From assembly GCA_035048495.1 (NCBI GenBank), contig CM068551.1:11843248-11907247 (forward strand): a DNA stretch of 64,000 bases, in the 5' to 3' direction. The DNA comes from Euptelea pleiosperma. Lineage: Eukaryota; Streptophyta; Magnoliopsida; Ranunculales; Eupteleaceae. The notes beneath the pieces were generated by a model. It was not told the DNA's origin. It was given only the letters and a program-made list of their open reading frames with translations, and made no database searches. Shown here in pieces: positions 45,591-57,404 of this stretch; the first letter of the stretch is position 1; the number at the start of each line of letters is the position of its first letter. A program made the position numbers and the translations under genes.

Positions 45591-47190
45591 GTTTGACATA
45601 AAAATATTCGTGTAACCGTTCCTACGAGCACAAGTGTAGCGTGAAGATGTCGTGGTACGCATACTTCGCCAACTATGTGAAGACTAAAAGACAAAGACAA
45701 CAAGAATCAGATGGTTGACGATAGGAGTCATCTAAATAACTGCCGATTTGTCAATTAACGATCGTGTACGCTCGATTAGGAAGGTAAGTGACTTAGTGGC
45801 CATAGGAGTTGATTAAAATGAACAAAATATATTGGTCAGACTTAGTCATTGGGCGGACCCGAGTCAAAGTCAATTATATTGACTAGTGGGAAAATCCAAT
45901 CAATTGGACATGTATCCCCAATCGATTTGAGACACTATGTAATCGATTGGAGAATACAAGGCAGAAACTTATTTGAATACAATCGATTGGAGACTCTGTG
46001 AAATCGATTGGAGCCTTCGGGACAGAAATCTTTCTGAGTACAATCGATTGGAGATTCTGTATAATTGATTGGAGCCTTCGGGACAGAAAGTTATTTATGT
46101 CAAATCGATTGGAGAACCCTGTGCAATCGATTGGTGCTTTCGGAATAGAAAACTTATTGAGCCCAATCGATTGGACACTTATCCCCAATCGATTGGACAC
46201 TTATCCCTAATCGATTGGACATGTTCCAATCGATTGGACCAAGTGTACAATCGATTGGACCTTGAACAGAATTGGTTTTTTCGGATCCAAAATTCATTGT
46301 TCCATTATCCCACGTTCCACACGACTCAGGGTCTTGGAATTCTATAAATAGAACCCTTCTATGCCTTCTCTAAACACACATAGAGACACAGAGTGACTCA
46401 ATCTTCAAGAAAGAGAAGCAAAGGCTTTATTTATTAGAGTGTCTATTCGAAGAGCAAGAAGCTTATTTTTCATTCACATCTTATGAGCTTTTTCTCTTCT
46501 CGATCAAAGCCAAGAGCTTGATCTTTACTCAGCCTAGGTTTTCCACTTCTATATTCAACCTAGTAAGCTTGAGAGTACCAGTGTGACTCAACACCTTTTA
46601 ATCAACTTGGGGTTCAGGGTGTACTAAATCATTCACCTTCTGCAAAGGCAGGAGTGTTGAGAATTAAGATCGGAGGAGCCGATCGACGGTAGGTTTGGGG
46701 TATACCAAACTGAACAAGTGGATAAGGCTTCTTGGCTGGAAGGGCCCGCGTGGATTCGTGGCGTTGATTCAGAGGACGTGGACACATCGGCAGTAGGCCT
46801 TGGCTAAGGTTGGAAGTTGTATTTGCAACGGTGCTACGTAAGTAATATTGTTTCGTTTAACTTTTCAGTTAGTGAGACTTTCCGTCTGGACATGGTCCCC
46901 TAGTTTTTCCTTGGCTAAAGTTTTCACGTAAAAATATCTTGTCTTGTGTGATTGTTTGTTTGTATTCCGCAATCTATCTTGATTAGATCAAACGACAAAA
47001 AGATAATATACCATGGAGGTATATTTGATTTGAGTCGGTTGTGATAATCCTTTATCAAACAACCAAGGCATGCTATTTTATCTCCTTACCATCGACCAAT
47101 AAAACTGTGTATGTATTATTAATTTTAAATACCTAATCAACCCCCCTTCTAGGTATATTGAGTTAAAGAGAACGGACAGGTGGAGTTTCA
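45591..47190 (+). mobile_element. Copia 5' LTR, main part
   Basis: Collinear with 55299-56727. Together with 25063-25101 the 5' LTR is about 1,639 bp against 1,468 bp for the 3' LTR; the difference lies mostly in the CAATCGATTGG array. A TATA-like CTATAAATAGAACCC lies at 46342-46356. Primer site at 47193. Confidence 0.88.
45895..46260 (+). repeat. CAATCGATTGG palindrome array, 5' LTR
   Basis: About 14 copies of AATCGATTGG or near variants, mostly 20-45 bp apart, upstream of the TATA-like box. The 3' LTR counterpart has about 8. Confidence 0.85.
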
Positions 47191-47280
47191 ATTGGTATTA
47201 GAGCGGGTATTTCTAATTAAGGTTTAATCACCTGAATTTAGATTCCGGAGAAACCAGTCCATTTTCATTAATTTGTCAAA

Positions 47281-48616
47281 ATGCAAAGAGAATGTGGAAA
47301 TACATCCAGACCTCCATTGTTTGATGGAGAAGACTATGCCTATTGGAAGGCTTTTCTAAAGTCCATTGATGAACGAGTCTGGATGTCTGTAGTGGATGGT
47401 TGGTCCACCCACAATGGAAGTAGGAGATAAAATCATTCTTAAATCGAAAAATGACAGGACTAAAGATGACATAGATTGTTGTTGTCTTAATAGCAAAGGG
47501 TTAAATGATATTTTTAATGCTGTTGATAAAAATGAATTTAGAAGAATCTCCACTTGTTCCCTAGCTAAAGAAGCATGGGACATACTTAGAGTCACACACA
47601 AAGGAACGTCAGCCGTTAAGATTTTCAAACTTCAAGTGCTGACATCCAAGTTCGAATCCATGAGAATGGAGGAGAATGATACCTTCACTGAGTTTTATGC
47701 CAAACTTAGTGATATTGTGAACTCTGCTCACAACTTGGGTGAGATCATTCCTGAATCAAAAGTTGTTCAGAAAATTTTGAGATCCTTACCTAATAGATTT
47801 CAGGCTAAGGTCACTGCGATTGAAGAGAGCAAAGATGTTGATTCTCTTAAAGTCGATGATCTGGTTGGGTCTCTACAAACTTATGAAATGAATTTGAGAC
47901 AACCAAAGAAATCAAAAGGAATTGCCATTAAGGTTTCTGAAACTCAAGATTCAGAGTGAAGTAGAAATGGCATTGTTTGTGAAAAAATTCAAAAAGTTCT
48001 TTCGTTCGAAAAACAATAGGTTCAAAAACAATAAACAGTTTGATAAAACTGTGGAACATGCCAGACCTCATGAGAGAGGTAGCAGAATGATAGGAACCCT
48101 AGGGAAAGCCGCTCAAGCGATCCTCAATGTTTCAAATGTAAGGGTTTTGGTCACTTTGCAAATGTGTGCCCAAACAAAGAAGAATACAAGGGCAAGGCAA
48201 AAGCATTCAATGCCACATGGGATGAAGAATCAGAAGATCATTCTGATAATTCAGATAGCAATGAAAAGACTGATAAATATACAGCTTTTGTTGCTCGTTT
48301 CAATAATCCATATCGATCTCATGAAGAGTCCAAGAAAAGTGATGATGAGAGTTTGGAAGACTCTTACAATGGGGATTCGGATGACTCGGCAGTTGGTGTG
48401 AAAGAACTGTACAAGGAATCGATAAAATTCATCAAGGCTAATAAAGTTTTATCTGACAGGGTTAAATATCTTGACTCTGAAAATGCAGCCTTAGTAATTG
48501 ACACTGAAAAATTAAAAGTGTTGATTACTGATTTAGAGCAAGAGAATGAGTCTCTACTAAAGAGGAACAAGTCATTAGAATGTGAATTCCAAACTTGCAT
48601 GACACGTAAGGAATCT
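47281..48616 (+). pseudogene. Copia gag, N-terminal part, frameshifted and cut by a solo LTR
   Basis: ATG at 47281 opens RPPLFDGEDYAYWKAFLKSI, the usual start of copia gag. The frame shifts near 47400, then continues to 47959 with the UBN2-type gag domain (AKEAWDILRVTHKG; SMRMEENDTFTEFYAKLSDI; VQKILRSLPNRF). A further shift near 47955 leads to a CCHC knuckle (CFKCKGFGHFANVC, about 48137-48178) and an acidic coiled-coil stretch (48164-48616). The solo LTR at 48617 interrupts the frame; the gag resumes at 51238. Confidence 0.85.
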
Positions 48617-51237
48617 TGAAAGTAGGATTTTTCCGCGTCGTTGGTTACGGAAACCCTAGAATCAACAAGATTTGTAATGTGATCCGAGCCTCAAAATTCC
48701 TGCAAAATTACAGGCTTTGTATAGGGATTCGTGTCGGATGTCGATCCGCACTCGGGGTTAGTTAGCGCGATTCATGAACATGAAATAACGGATTTATCTT
48801 AGAAATTGTGGAGGGGTGAGAATGGTGAAGCGATTTAAAACAAGATTGCTTGATTTTAGAGAGAGAAATTATCATAATCTACCAAAAAAAATACTAATGA
48901 AGGAAATCAACCACAACCAACAAAAGTAATTCATCATTTAAAAATCCAAGGTTCTTACAATACTTCGAAATAAAAAAATAACAATAACAATGTAAAATAA
49001 CGAAAGACTGAGCTAGAGAGAAAAACTGAGTTCTAAAGAGAGAAAGTAGAGAGAGAGAGGTTGAGAACCTAGAGAGAATGTGATAGAGACAGGTTACCCT
49101 GGATCCTACCTTGAGCATAGGGATATATTCAGACTGGATTGATTGATCGCTGGCTGTGTGAAGAAGTACATCAACCTTTTGAACCGGCAGATTATCCAAC
49201 AAGTTACGGTCCAAGAGAAGGTCAGCAACGTGGAGATCGCATCAATGGAGGGCGGCCATGAACCGTGGTGTGCTGGTTTGGGAGGAAAATGATCCAAGCA
49301 TCCTGGTTCGTGGGTAACCGAAGAAGATGAAGTGTAGGGCAGCAACTTTTGAAGGTGTGCAGTCTGGTTCAGTTGATGGAGGATGAGGAGGGCTGCAAGG
49401 ATATGGTGGCGTGCGGACTGCCTGTTGCAAGTTCGGTGGTGCCTGAGGAGATCGAAGTTGCTGACCTGCAAGTGGACGGTGTCGTGGGGATGGACCTCGA
49501 TCCAGTGGTGGTCCGGGTTGGTGGAGGAGCTGTTGCAAGTCGACCCTCCAAGTTGGTGGTGAAGAAGATGCACCAGCAGGTGCGGGCCAAATAGTGGAAC
49601 GTTGGAGAGAGGTGAGGTGAGAAAGAGAGATAGTGAGAGATGAGTCACGACAGAGAGATGGACGTGGTGACAGTCCGGCCAATGAAGTGGCCGGAGTTGA
49701 TGGCTGGACGGTGGCAGGCGATGGTTCTAATGAAAGAGGAGGCGGAGTAAGGTGTGGTAACGGACGGCGCTTCTACAGGCTACTGGCGAGGTGAGTAGGG
49801 GGTGCTGGTGGTGCTCACAAACAGCACAGAGGCGGTGGCAGGCGATGGTTCTAGACTGCAACTCCGGCAGGGCGTGGCGAAGTAGACGAAGATGAAGACG
49901 AGGAGGAGAATGGGGCCCCAGGAAAGGGGGACGAAGGAGAAGGGGGTTTTGGGGAAAGGAGAGGAGATGGGAAAACGGTATTGGAGGGGGATTAGGACGG
50001 AGTTGCAGATGGCCGGAGTTCTGCAACTCCGGCGAGAAAAAATAACGAAGAAGATGAAGAAGAAGGTGAAGAAGAAGAGGGGAAAATCGCCAAAAATCGA
50101 GGGGAAGAAGGAGCAGGAGAGTTTGGGGAGAGAATGGAAGAGAAAGGAGGGGGATTAGGGTTCGAATGAACCCCTATCCTTCTCCTTTTAAAGCTCCCTA
50201 TTTCCTTTAATGGAAATAGGGTATTTTTTGAAAATAAAAAATACAAAAAATTAATTTTTTTTTTTTTTTTTAAGTAAAACATCACTTTTCTATGGGGAAT
50301 CTCCCCAATTAGTGGACCCCCTATTTTTTAATTAAAATTATTTTGAAATTCACGGGGTCCACTAACTGGTCGGACAGCGGGTCGATGATGATGGGCCCGG
50401 CTATTGGCCCACATGGACTGATGATGTCCATCGTCTCACAAGATGATGTGACAGACAGTCTGATGGCGATCGGATGGATGGTGACTTGATTGGGACCCAG
50501 ATTGGTAAATCGACGGATCTAGAGAGATCCAACGGTCCGATTGAAGATCCAACGGTCCGATTGAAGATCCAATGGTCAGAAAGCTAAGGGAGATGAGATA
50601 GAGCCGATGGGTATGAGTTCTGGGGTTAGGTCAGTAGATTCGAGGATCGAGAGATGAAGAGAGAGAGAGAATAAGAAGAGATGAGAGAAAAAGTATCAAA
50701 AAAAATGGAAAAAAGCACTGGCGGAGGGTCTGGAACCCTGGTCTTCACTGTGACCATCCTCACGCTTCTCCAGTAGAGTCGACCATCATTCTTTGCTGAC
50801 TCATGTGGCTTTAAACGCTTTGGTCCGTCTCTTGGTCATTGGCTCTCCTACTCTCTTCGTTCTTTGGGCCGGCTTTTTGGTCCTCTTATTCAGCCCGTAT
50901 TTGGCCCATATCTTCTAGTCATAGCATGTGGGCTTGTTAAGCTTTGATAATGGGCTTTCATGATCGATTTGGGCCCACAAGTCTCGAGAACCGTCCCATC
51001 GGGGTTTCCTGCGATAGAAGAAGCGCGTAATGAGACTTTATCAGAACGGCTTAATATTTAGACTTTCGAAAATGTGTTTAATGCATGCAAATATACCATT
51101 TCGTCCAGAAAAGTGTGTTCTACGCAACAGAAGAGACTCTTACGTAGAAAAGTAGGTAAATAGAGTATTTTACGTAGGAGAATGCAATAACGCTAAAAGG
51201 ATAATTGCTTAAAATAAGCACTTTTGAGCGAATATCA
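48617..51237 (-). mobile_element. Solo gypsy LTR inserted in the copia gag
   Basis: Minus-strand copy of the 2.5-2.8-kb gypsy LTR (starts TGATATTCGCTCAAAAG at 51237, ends CCTACTTTCA at 48617), flanked by AATCT (48612-48616) and AATCC (51238-51242), a 5-bp TSD with one change. It has no internal region, as expected after recombination between two LTRs. Antisense and sense ORFs here are low-complexity artefacts. Confidence 0.88.
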
Positions 51238-51795
51238 AATCCTTAGAAAATGAGGTTCTCAAATCAAAGAGGGATGTGTCAGAATTCTCATCAACTCTGC
51301 AAAGCTTGATGAGATTCTTCGTGTGGGAAAAGTCTATGAAGACAAACAGGGTTTGGGTTACAAAAACAATCAAGAAAAAAGGTCTTCATCTAATACGGTT
51401 TTTGTTAAAGCCCAAGCTATTCTCACACAGATCAATAACCCAATCAAAATGGTAAAAAGCAGTCGTCAGTGCAATTACTGCAAAAACATAGGTCATGTGA
51501 TTAGAGACTGTCACAAGTTGAGAAGAGGACATCAAAATCCTCTAGAAAAAAATGTGAATACCACTCAAAATGTGAAAAGTCAAAGATGAAGACACATTAT
51601 GAGATAAATTATTTGGATGTGCTATCTAGGAAGATGAAAGATCTACTAGAAAGGTCTAGAGAATTAATCAAGGAGATTGAGTCTCTTGAAAAATTCAAAC
51701 AACCTCAGAGTTATGTGACTCAAAAGAGGAAAGGTCCTAAGAAATTGATCCATCTGTCAAACTCACATCTATGTGGGTTAGGAAAGATTCTCTGA
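51238..51795 (+). pseudogene. Copia gag, C-terminal part, after the solo LTR
   Basis: Resumes the coiled-coil region (about 51240-51320), then the frame at 51323-51589 gives GKVYEDKQGLGYKN, TVFVKAQ and a second CCHC knuckle (CNYCKNIGHVIRDC, about 51470-51511). The frame at 51586-51795 is a basic, helical tail. A stop at 51589 and frame changes separate them. No protease or integrase follows. Confidence 0.8.
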
Positions 51796-52860
51796 AGGAG
51801 AAATGTTCGTCAATGTCATATTTCTGAGCAATGTGCTCTCTATCCCCTCTTGTTCTCATATTCTTATATTTTTTAGGGATTTTTATTTCTTTTTTATTTT
51901 GCTTCGTTTTGAAGAATAAAAATTGATAATATTTCAGAAAAATCAAAAGATCAAGTGTTCAGAAGAATGTTAAAATTATTATTCTATATAATTTTGATGC
52001 GTAGTAATTTCTGAAATATTCCAAGAAAAATGACTCAACTGTTTGTAAAATTTTTGCTAATCCAAGTATTATAGCTTTTAATTGTTATGATTAGTCAATT
52101 TTTGCTAGTATGCATTAGAAGATTATTGAAACAGTATATCTCGCATTCACATGCACACTGAGTATTTCTGTGGGAATGGATTTGATAGAGGTGTGAAATC
52201 TTGTATTATTGGAATTAGGAATAAACCTCTACTGATTATAACTTCAAATTAGTAGTGTTCCTGCCTTCAGTTGATTTCAAAACTGCATTACTATTGGCTT
52301 CCCAATGAGAGTTATTATGTTAAGGAAACAGCTACCTCCACAAAAGTTAGAGTATATGCCATATGTATGGCCTAGTTTAAAATTAAAATCTGATTCTCAT
52401 TGCTGTAGAAAAGGGCTACCTACATGGAGAGTGAAAGCTACCTATATTCATATTGAATAAAAAGGGTGTAAAAGACAATCAATTTGCTAGAAAAAATTTT
52501 ATCCATCAGCAAATACCCATATACATGAGTATGTGAGATCCCTAAATAACTCTAATGAGGATTTTATGATCGGATACAAAATACCTCCAGATTCTGATAC
52601 TTATGAGAAATTATTACTGAAATATTATCCGGCACCACAGATAAACTCAGATCACTTACACGTGATGATATTATTGTTGATATTTGAATCTATGATTATT
52701 AATGATCTGTGAATTGCGCTAATGTCTAAAAGAATTAATATTTTTGATGAAGCAAAAGATTGCACTAACGTGTTAGTTAATTATCTCAAAATAGAATCAG
52801 TGTTTGTTGCATATCAAGATTGTCTTCATGAAGTGAATTCTATATTTTTTCTGACGTTTT
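51796..52860 (+). other. Copia internal region without recognisable pol
   Basis: AT-rich, with many stops in all frames. Nothing resembling integrase, reverse transcriptase or RNase H was found where they should be. Confidence 0.6.
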
Positions 52861-52974
52861 ATCTTTTCTTGAGTAGTTTAAAAAGGATTTTTTGACTTGA
52901 AAATATTTTCTTGGGGGTCTTGGAAAATGAGCCTATTGGTTTAAATTTTTTAAAATTTTTTCTTCTCGGACCAG

Positions 52975-53092
52975 TCCAATCGATTAGAGGGTACAGCCCA
53001 ATCGATTGGACATCTCCAATCGATTGGAGAGTACAACTCAATCGATTGGACAAGCTCCAATCGATTGGCCACTTAGTCCAATCGATTGGACA
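52975..53092 (+). repeat. CAATCGATTGG array, internal region
   Basis: Six palindromic copies, 15-30 bp apart, plus two looser CCAATCGATC copies at about 53140-53176, 240-350 bp upstream of the extra ORF. It mirrors the arrays in the two LTRs. Confidence 0.85.
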
Positions 53093-53328
53093 ATGCGACG
53101 TTCGATTTTATAAAGCCCAAAATGGGTCATTGTTAACCCCAATCGATCCAATCGCCTCCCAGATTTCTCCCAATCGATCACAGGTACCTGATCTACTGTT
53201 CACATAAGGTTTTGTGGAGCGATTCTCTCGATTTCTTTATTTTTCACTTCACCCTCTTTGTTGTGTTCTTGGGGAGTTTCTGAGCAAAAATTGAGATTTT
53301 TTAGTATTTTTTTCCTTTCTTGGTGCTC

Positions 53329-54684
53329 ATGGCGACTAATCCTCGTCGTAGAAGAGCTATTGTGGTATCTGAAGAAGAAAGTGATGATGAAGAATCGCTG
53401 GTTCAACGAACTCAATCACAAGTCAAACAGGGTGATCGACTCAGTGGGTTGCGACACTCTGAGCGGGGTAAATCATCTAGAGCACCTAGGAGAGCTCGGG
53501 GTCGTGCCCGTCATAGCGATATTCCTTCGGTGAGTGCTCCTATCTCCCCGTTCATTTTCGATTCGGCTAGAGATCGCTTTGAGCATTTCTCTGGTCGGAA
53601 ATTCACTACTGAGAGAGTAGTTGAGTTTAGCACTATTTTGGGTATTATAGTGCATTCATTGTTTGTATCTCACGAGTGGGTTCCTATCACTCGCTTGACC
53701 ATTCCATTTTACCCTATCTTGGTTAAACTTTTTTATGCCAATATGCACGCCATTCAGTGTGATGACCCGAGTGAGCTTTCCTTCCAGACTTTTGTCTCTG
53801 GGGCTTACCTGACTATTACACCTGATCTTATCTCTACGTTGTTGGACATACCTCATCCGTCTACCTCATATGAGTACATTCTTAGGACTCGTGAGATGAC
53901 GACTTCTAGGGTCACCTTGACTGAGACTCTGACAGAGTAGATATTTGACTGGAGTACATTCATACCTCTTACATCTCTTCTCCTTAAGTATCGTCTGTTG
54001 CACCTCATCTGTGGGTACAACATTGATCCACCTGGCCATGGGGCACAGGTGAACATTGATCGTCTTCAGCTTCTTTACCATATAGGCACTGGATTTGTCA
54101 TTGACCTTCTGAGGTTCATTTTTAGAGCCATGGTTAGAGCGGGTAGCTAGTTGGCTAACCATCCTTGTCTCCCATTCCCTCTACTGGTGAGCTCTATCTT
54201 ACTTCATCTGGATGTGGCGATTCGAGCCAATGAGGAGGTGTGCTCTCCCATGGGGCCTATTGGACATTCAACTATCAGGAAGAGCATGTCTCAGGTTTAG
54301 AGAGTGACGGATGTACCTCCACACTTCGATGATATTTTCGATAAGGACTTGGGGGATGATACCGAGCCAGGGGGTCAGCAGCCAAATACTGAGATGCATC
54401 CTCTAGAGACACAGCCATCATTTGTTCAGCCTCTTGAGATATCTGTTCCTTATTCCTTTGAGTCTCTTCATCATCAAATGGTAGGATTCGACCAGCGTCT
54501 CACAGCGCATGAGGAGCGGACGACACAGAGCTTTCGCCGATTAGAGGAGGAACAGGAGAGGATGTCGGGCTCCATGTATGATATGCAGCGTTACATGGAG
54601 TACCAGTTCACCATGATGGGATTTGGACAGCATCCACCAACTCATGGCCCTGATCAGCATGATGGTGCTGGACCATCTACATAG
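53329..54684 (+). pseudogene. Extra ORF in the copia element (plant-transposon-protein-like), broken
   Basis: ATG at 53329 opens a basic, Arg/Ser-rich start (MATNPRRRRAIVVSEEE), then a domain with IPFYPILVKLFYANMHAI and SGAYLTITPDLISTLLDI. This looks like the 'putative plant transposon protein' domain seen in many plant retroelement polyproteins; the match is by pattern only. A TAG at 53938-53940 breaks the frame. It reads on with further stops near 54148 and 54298, to an acidic and coiled-coil tail (FDQRLTAHEERTTQSFRRLE) ending at 54684. The position, between the missing pol and the 3' LTR, is that of the env-like or additional ORFs of some plant retrotransposons. Confidence 0.55.
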
Positions 54685-55259
54685 ACTCCTGGAGAGAGAT
54701 ATCTTGAGAGTTATCGGGTGTTTTTACTTTTGTTATTATTGTACACCGATAAACTCAGATTATGTATGGTTATACTCTGCTTGTGTTATATTGTGTTACA
54801 GGGTATAAACCAGTATGTATTTGGTTATGGATGTATATAAATTGCACTTGTTTCTTATGATGATCTTAATTACATGCTTATTATTTGCTTATATTTCTGT
54901 ACATTTGTCAATCTGTGATAAAAAGGAGGAGGGAAAATCATAACGGTAAAAATAAGTTGATACATGAGATAGGGGAGAAAATTTTTCATTATTTTTCCAA
55001 TTTATCTACTTGTGATGTGCATAATTAAACTCACTGCATTTTATATGATTTATTGATTGCCGATGATATTACATGGTATGTATTGTTGGTAGAATGTGCA
55101 GGGAACAGATCAAAAGCCATTACACTATATCTGTTCGATTATCTCCAAGAGAGTGTGAGATAGTGAGTGAATCATGTAAAGGGTGGGATTGTATTTTCTA
55201 TTTTTTACCTTCTTTATGATTAAATATTTTTTTGTCACGGAATTGCCAAAGGGAGAGAT
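54685..55259 (+). other. Copia 3' untranslated region and polypurine tract
   Basis: AT-rich, no gene. GCCAAAGGGAGAGAT directly before 55260 is the polypurine tract. Confidence 0.7.
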
Positions 55260-56727
55260 TGTAAGGAATATTTTCATATTCAATTTGGCAAAGATTCCGT
55301 TTGACATAAAAACATTCGTGTAACCTTCCTACGAGCACAAGTATAGTGTGAAGATGTCGTGATACGCATACTTCGTCAACTACGTGAAGACTAAAAGACA
55401 GAGATAGCAAGAATCAGACGGTAGACGATAGGAGTTATCTGATTAACTGTCGATTTGTTAGTTAACGATCGTGTACGCTCGATTAGGAAGGTAAGTGACT
55501 TAGAGGCCATAGGAGTTGATTAAAATGAACAAAATATATTGGTCAAACTTAGTCATTGGGCAGACTCGAGTCAAAGTCAATTATATTGACTAGTGGGAAA
55601 GTCCAATCGATCGGAGACTCTGTGTAATCGATTGGAGCCTTCGAGACAGAAAGTTATATATGTCAAATCGATTGGATAACCCTGTGCAATCGATTGGTGC
55701 CTTCGAAATAGAAAACTTATTGAGCCCAATCGATTGGACACTTATCCCCAATCGATTGGACATGTTCCAATCGATTGGACCAACTGTACAATCGATTGGA
55801 CCTTGAGCAGAATTGGTTTTTTCGGATCCAAAATTCATGGTTCCATTATCCCATGTTCCACACGACTCAGGGTCTTAGAATTCTATAAATAGAACCCTTC
55901 TATGCCTTCTCTAAACACACACAGAGACACAGAGTGACTCAATCTTCAAGAGAGAAGCAAATGCTTTATTTATTAGAGTGTCCATTCGAAGAGCAAGAAG
56001 CTTATTTTCCATTCACATCTTGTGAGCTTTTTCTCTTCTCGATCAAAGCCAAGAGCTTGATCTTTACTCAGCCTAGGTTTTCCACTTCTATATTCAACCT
56101 AGTAAGCCTGAGAGTACCAGTGTGACTCAACACCTTTTGAGCAACTTGGGGTTCAGGGTGTACTGAATCCTTCACCTTCTGCAAAGGCAGGAGTGTTGAG
56201 AATTAAGATCGGAGGAGCCGATCGACGGTAGGTTTGGGGTGTACCAAATTGAACAAGAGGATAAGGCTTCTTGGCTGAAAGGGCGCGCGTGGATTCGTGG
56301 CGTTGATTCAGAGGACGTGGACGCATCGGCAGTAGGCCTTGGCTAAGGTTGGAAGCTATATTTGCAACGGTGCTACGTAGGTAACCTTTTTTCGTTTAAC
56401 TTTTCAGTTAGTAATACTTTCCGTCTAAACTTGGTCCCATGGTTTTTCCTTGGCTAAGGTTTCTACGTAAAAATATATTGTCTTGTGTGATTGTTTGCTT
56501 GTATTCCGCAATCTATCTTGATTAGATCAAACAACAAAAAGACAATATACCATGGAGGTATATTTGATTTGAGTCGGTTGTGATAATCCTTTATCAAACA
56601 ACCAAGGCATGTTATCCCATTACCATCGACCAGTAAAACTGTGTAGGTATTATTAATTTTAAATACCTAATCAACCGCCCCCCTTCTAGGTATATTGAGT
56701 TAAAGAGAACGGACCGGTGAAATTTCA
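55260..56727 (+). mobile_element. Copia 3' LTR
   Basis: 1,468 bp from TGTAAGGAATATTTTC to AATTTCA, uninterrupted. It shows the intact AAGATTCCGTTTGAC site that the gypsy element used in the 5' LTR. Then comes TSD GTAGG. Confidence 0.9.
55602..55800 (+). repeat. CAATCGATTGG array, 3' LTR
   Basis: About eight copies, against about fourteen in the 5' LTR of the same element. Confidence 0.85.
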
Positions 56728-56732
56728 GTAGG

Positions 56733-56826
56733 TCCACCTAGGGATTGGCCAAACATCCATACGGTCAGAGTCCTCTAAGAATGTTTCAAATGGCTGATCA
56801 TATTGTGCCCTGTCATCAAAGTTTTA
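56733..56826. mobile_element. Right part of the MITE split by copia
   Basis: TCCACCTAGGGATTGGCCAA through CATCAAAGTTTTACTC completes the MITE begun at 24905; the tip GTTTTACTC matches the MITE family ends. Confidence 0.75.
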
Positions 56827-57404
56827 CTCATAGCTATTCTAATTTCCAAATTAATTTGTAACCTAAATCCATCTACCTACCTGTCTTTATATCTATCTAT
56901 TTATATTATTTATCTATCTATCATCTTAGTTTGGCTATTGTGCTACTTTAGAGCCAGATAGAACCGTGGTTCAAGCTCTCGATGGATCATCAAAAGCTCC
57001 ATAGTGTGTTGAAGAAAAATCTTGTGTCAGAAACCCAGACGTTGGCAATGGTGTGAATGTTTTATTGATCTACCTAATGTCATAAAAATTTCTCTGTATC
57101 AACTATCAACACTTTCTGACCTACAAATCCTTTTTTGTAAAACATTCAAATTTCAAAATCGATTTGAAGAATAGAAATACAGAGGGAGGTGGATGAGGAG
57201 GAGAAATATCGAAACTAGTGTCGGAGCCGGAGACAAAGATGAAGACGGCGTCGTGTTGCTATGGCATTGGCGGGGGCGAGCTCAAATGGTTATTAGATTG
57301 AGCAGCTCAAAGGTTAAGGCTGGAAATGGAATGAAATGGAGGAATGAAATGGAGAGTTTGATGTTGTATTGTATTTTTTTTTTTTACTTTTCTACCATGT
57401 CAAG
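56827..57404. other. Harbinger right arm, inner segment
   Basis: Non-coding. Contains a TCTATCTATTTAT-type microsatellite (about 56892-56921) and GA-rich DNA near 57180-57230. Assigned to the Harbinger element from the nesting order, not from homology. Confidence 0.45.

Larger units (their letters stand above)
25063..56727 (+). mobile_element. Ty1/copia-type retrotransposon, non-autonomous, split by nested insertions
   Basis: LTRs start TGTAAGGAATATTTTC and end TTTCA. A perfect 5-bp TSD GTAGG lies outside (25058-25062 and 56728-56732). Directly after the 5' LTR is TGGTATTAGAGCGGG (47193 on), the initiator-Met-tRNA primer site typical of copia elements; AAAGGGAGAGAT precedes the 3' LTR as polypurine tract. 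Internal content: a broken gag with two CCHC knuckles, no recognisable integrase or reverse transcriptase, and an extra ORF near the 3' LTR. The overall style resembles the Sirevirus/Maximus group, which is inference. Confidence 0.88.

Noticed and set aside
45895..46260. CAATCGATTGG array considered as a CRISPR array
   Set aside because: Repeats are only about 10-12 bp, spacing is irregular, the unit is palindromic and lies in LTRs of a plant retrotransposon.
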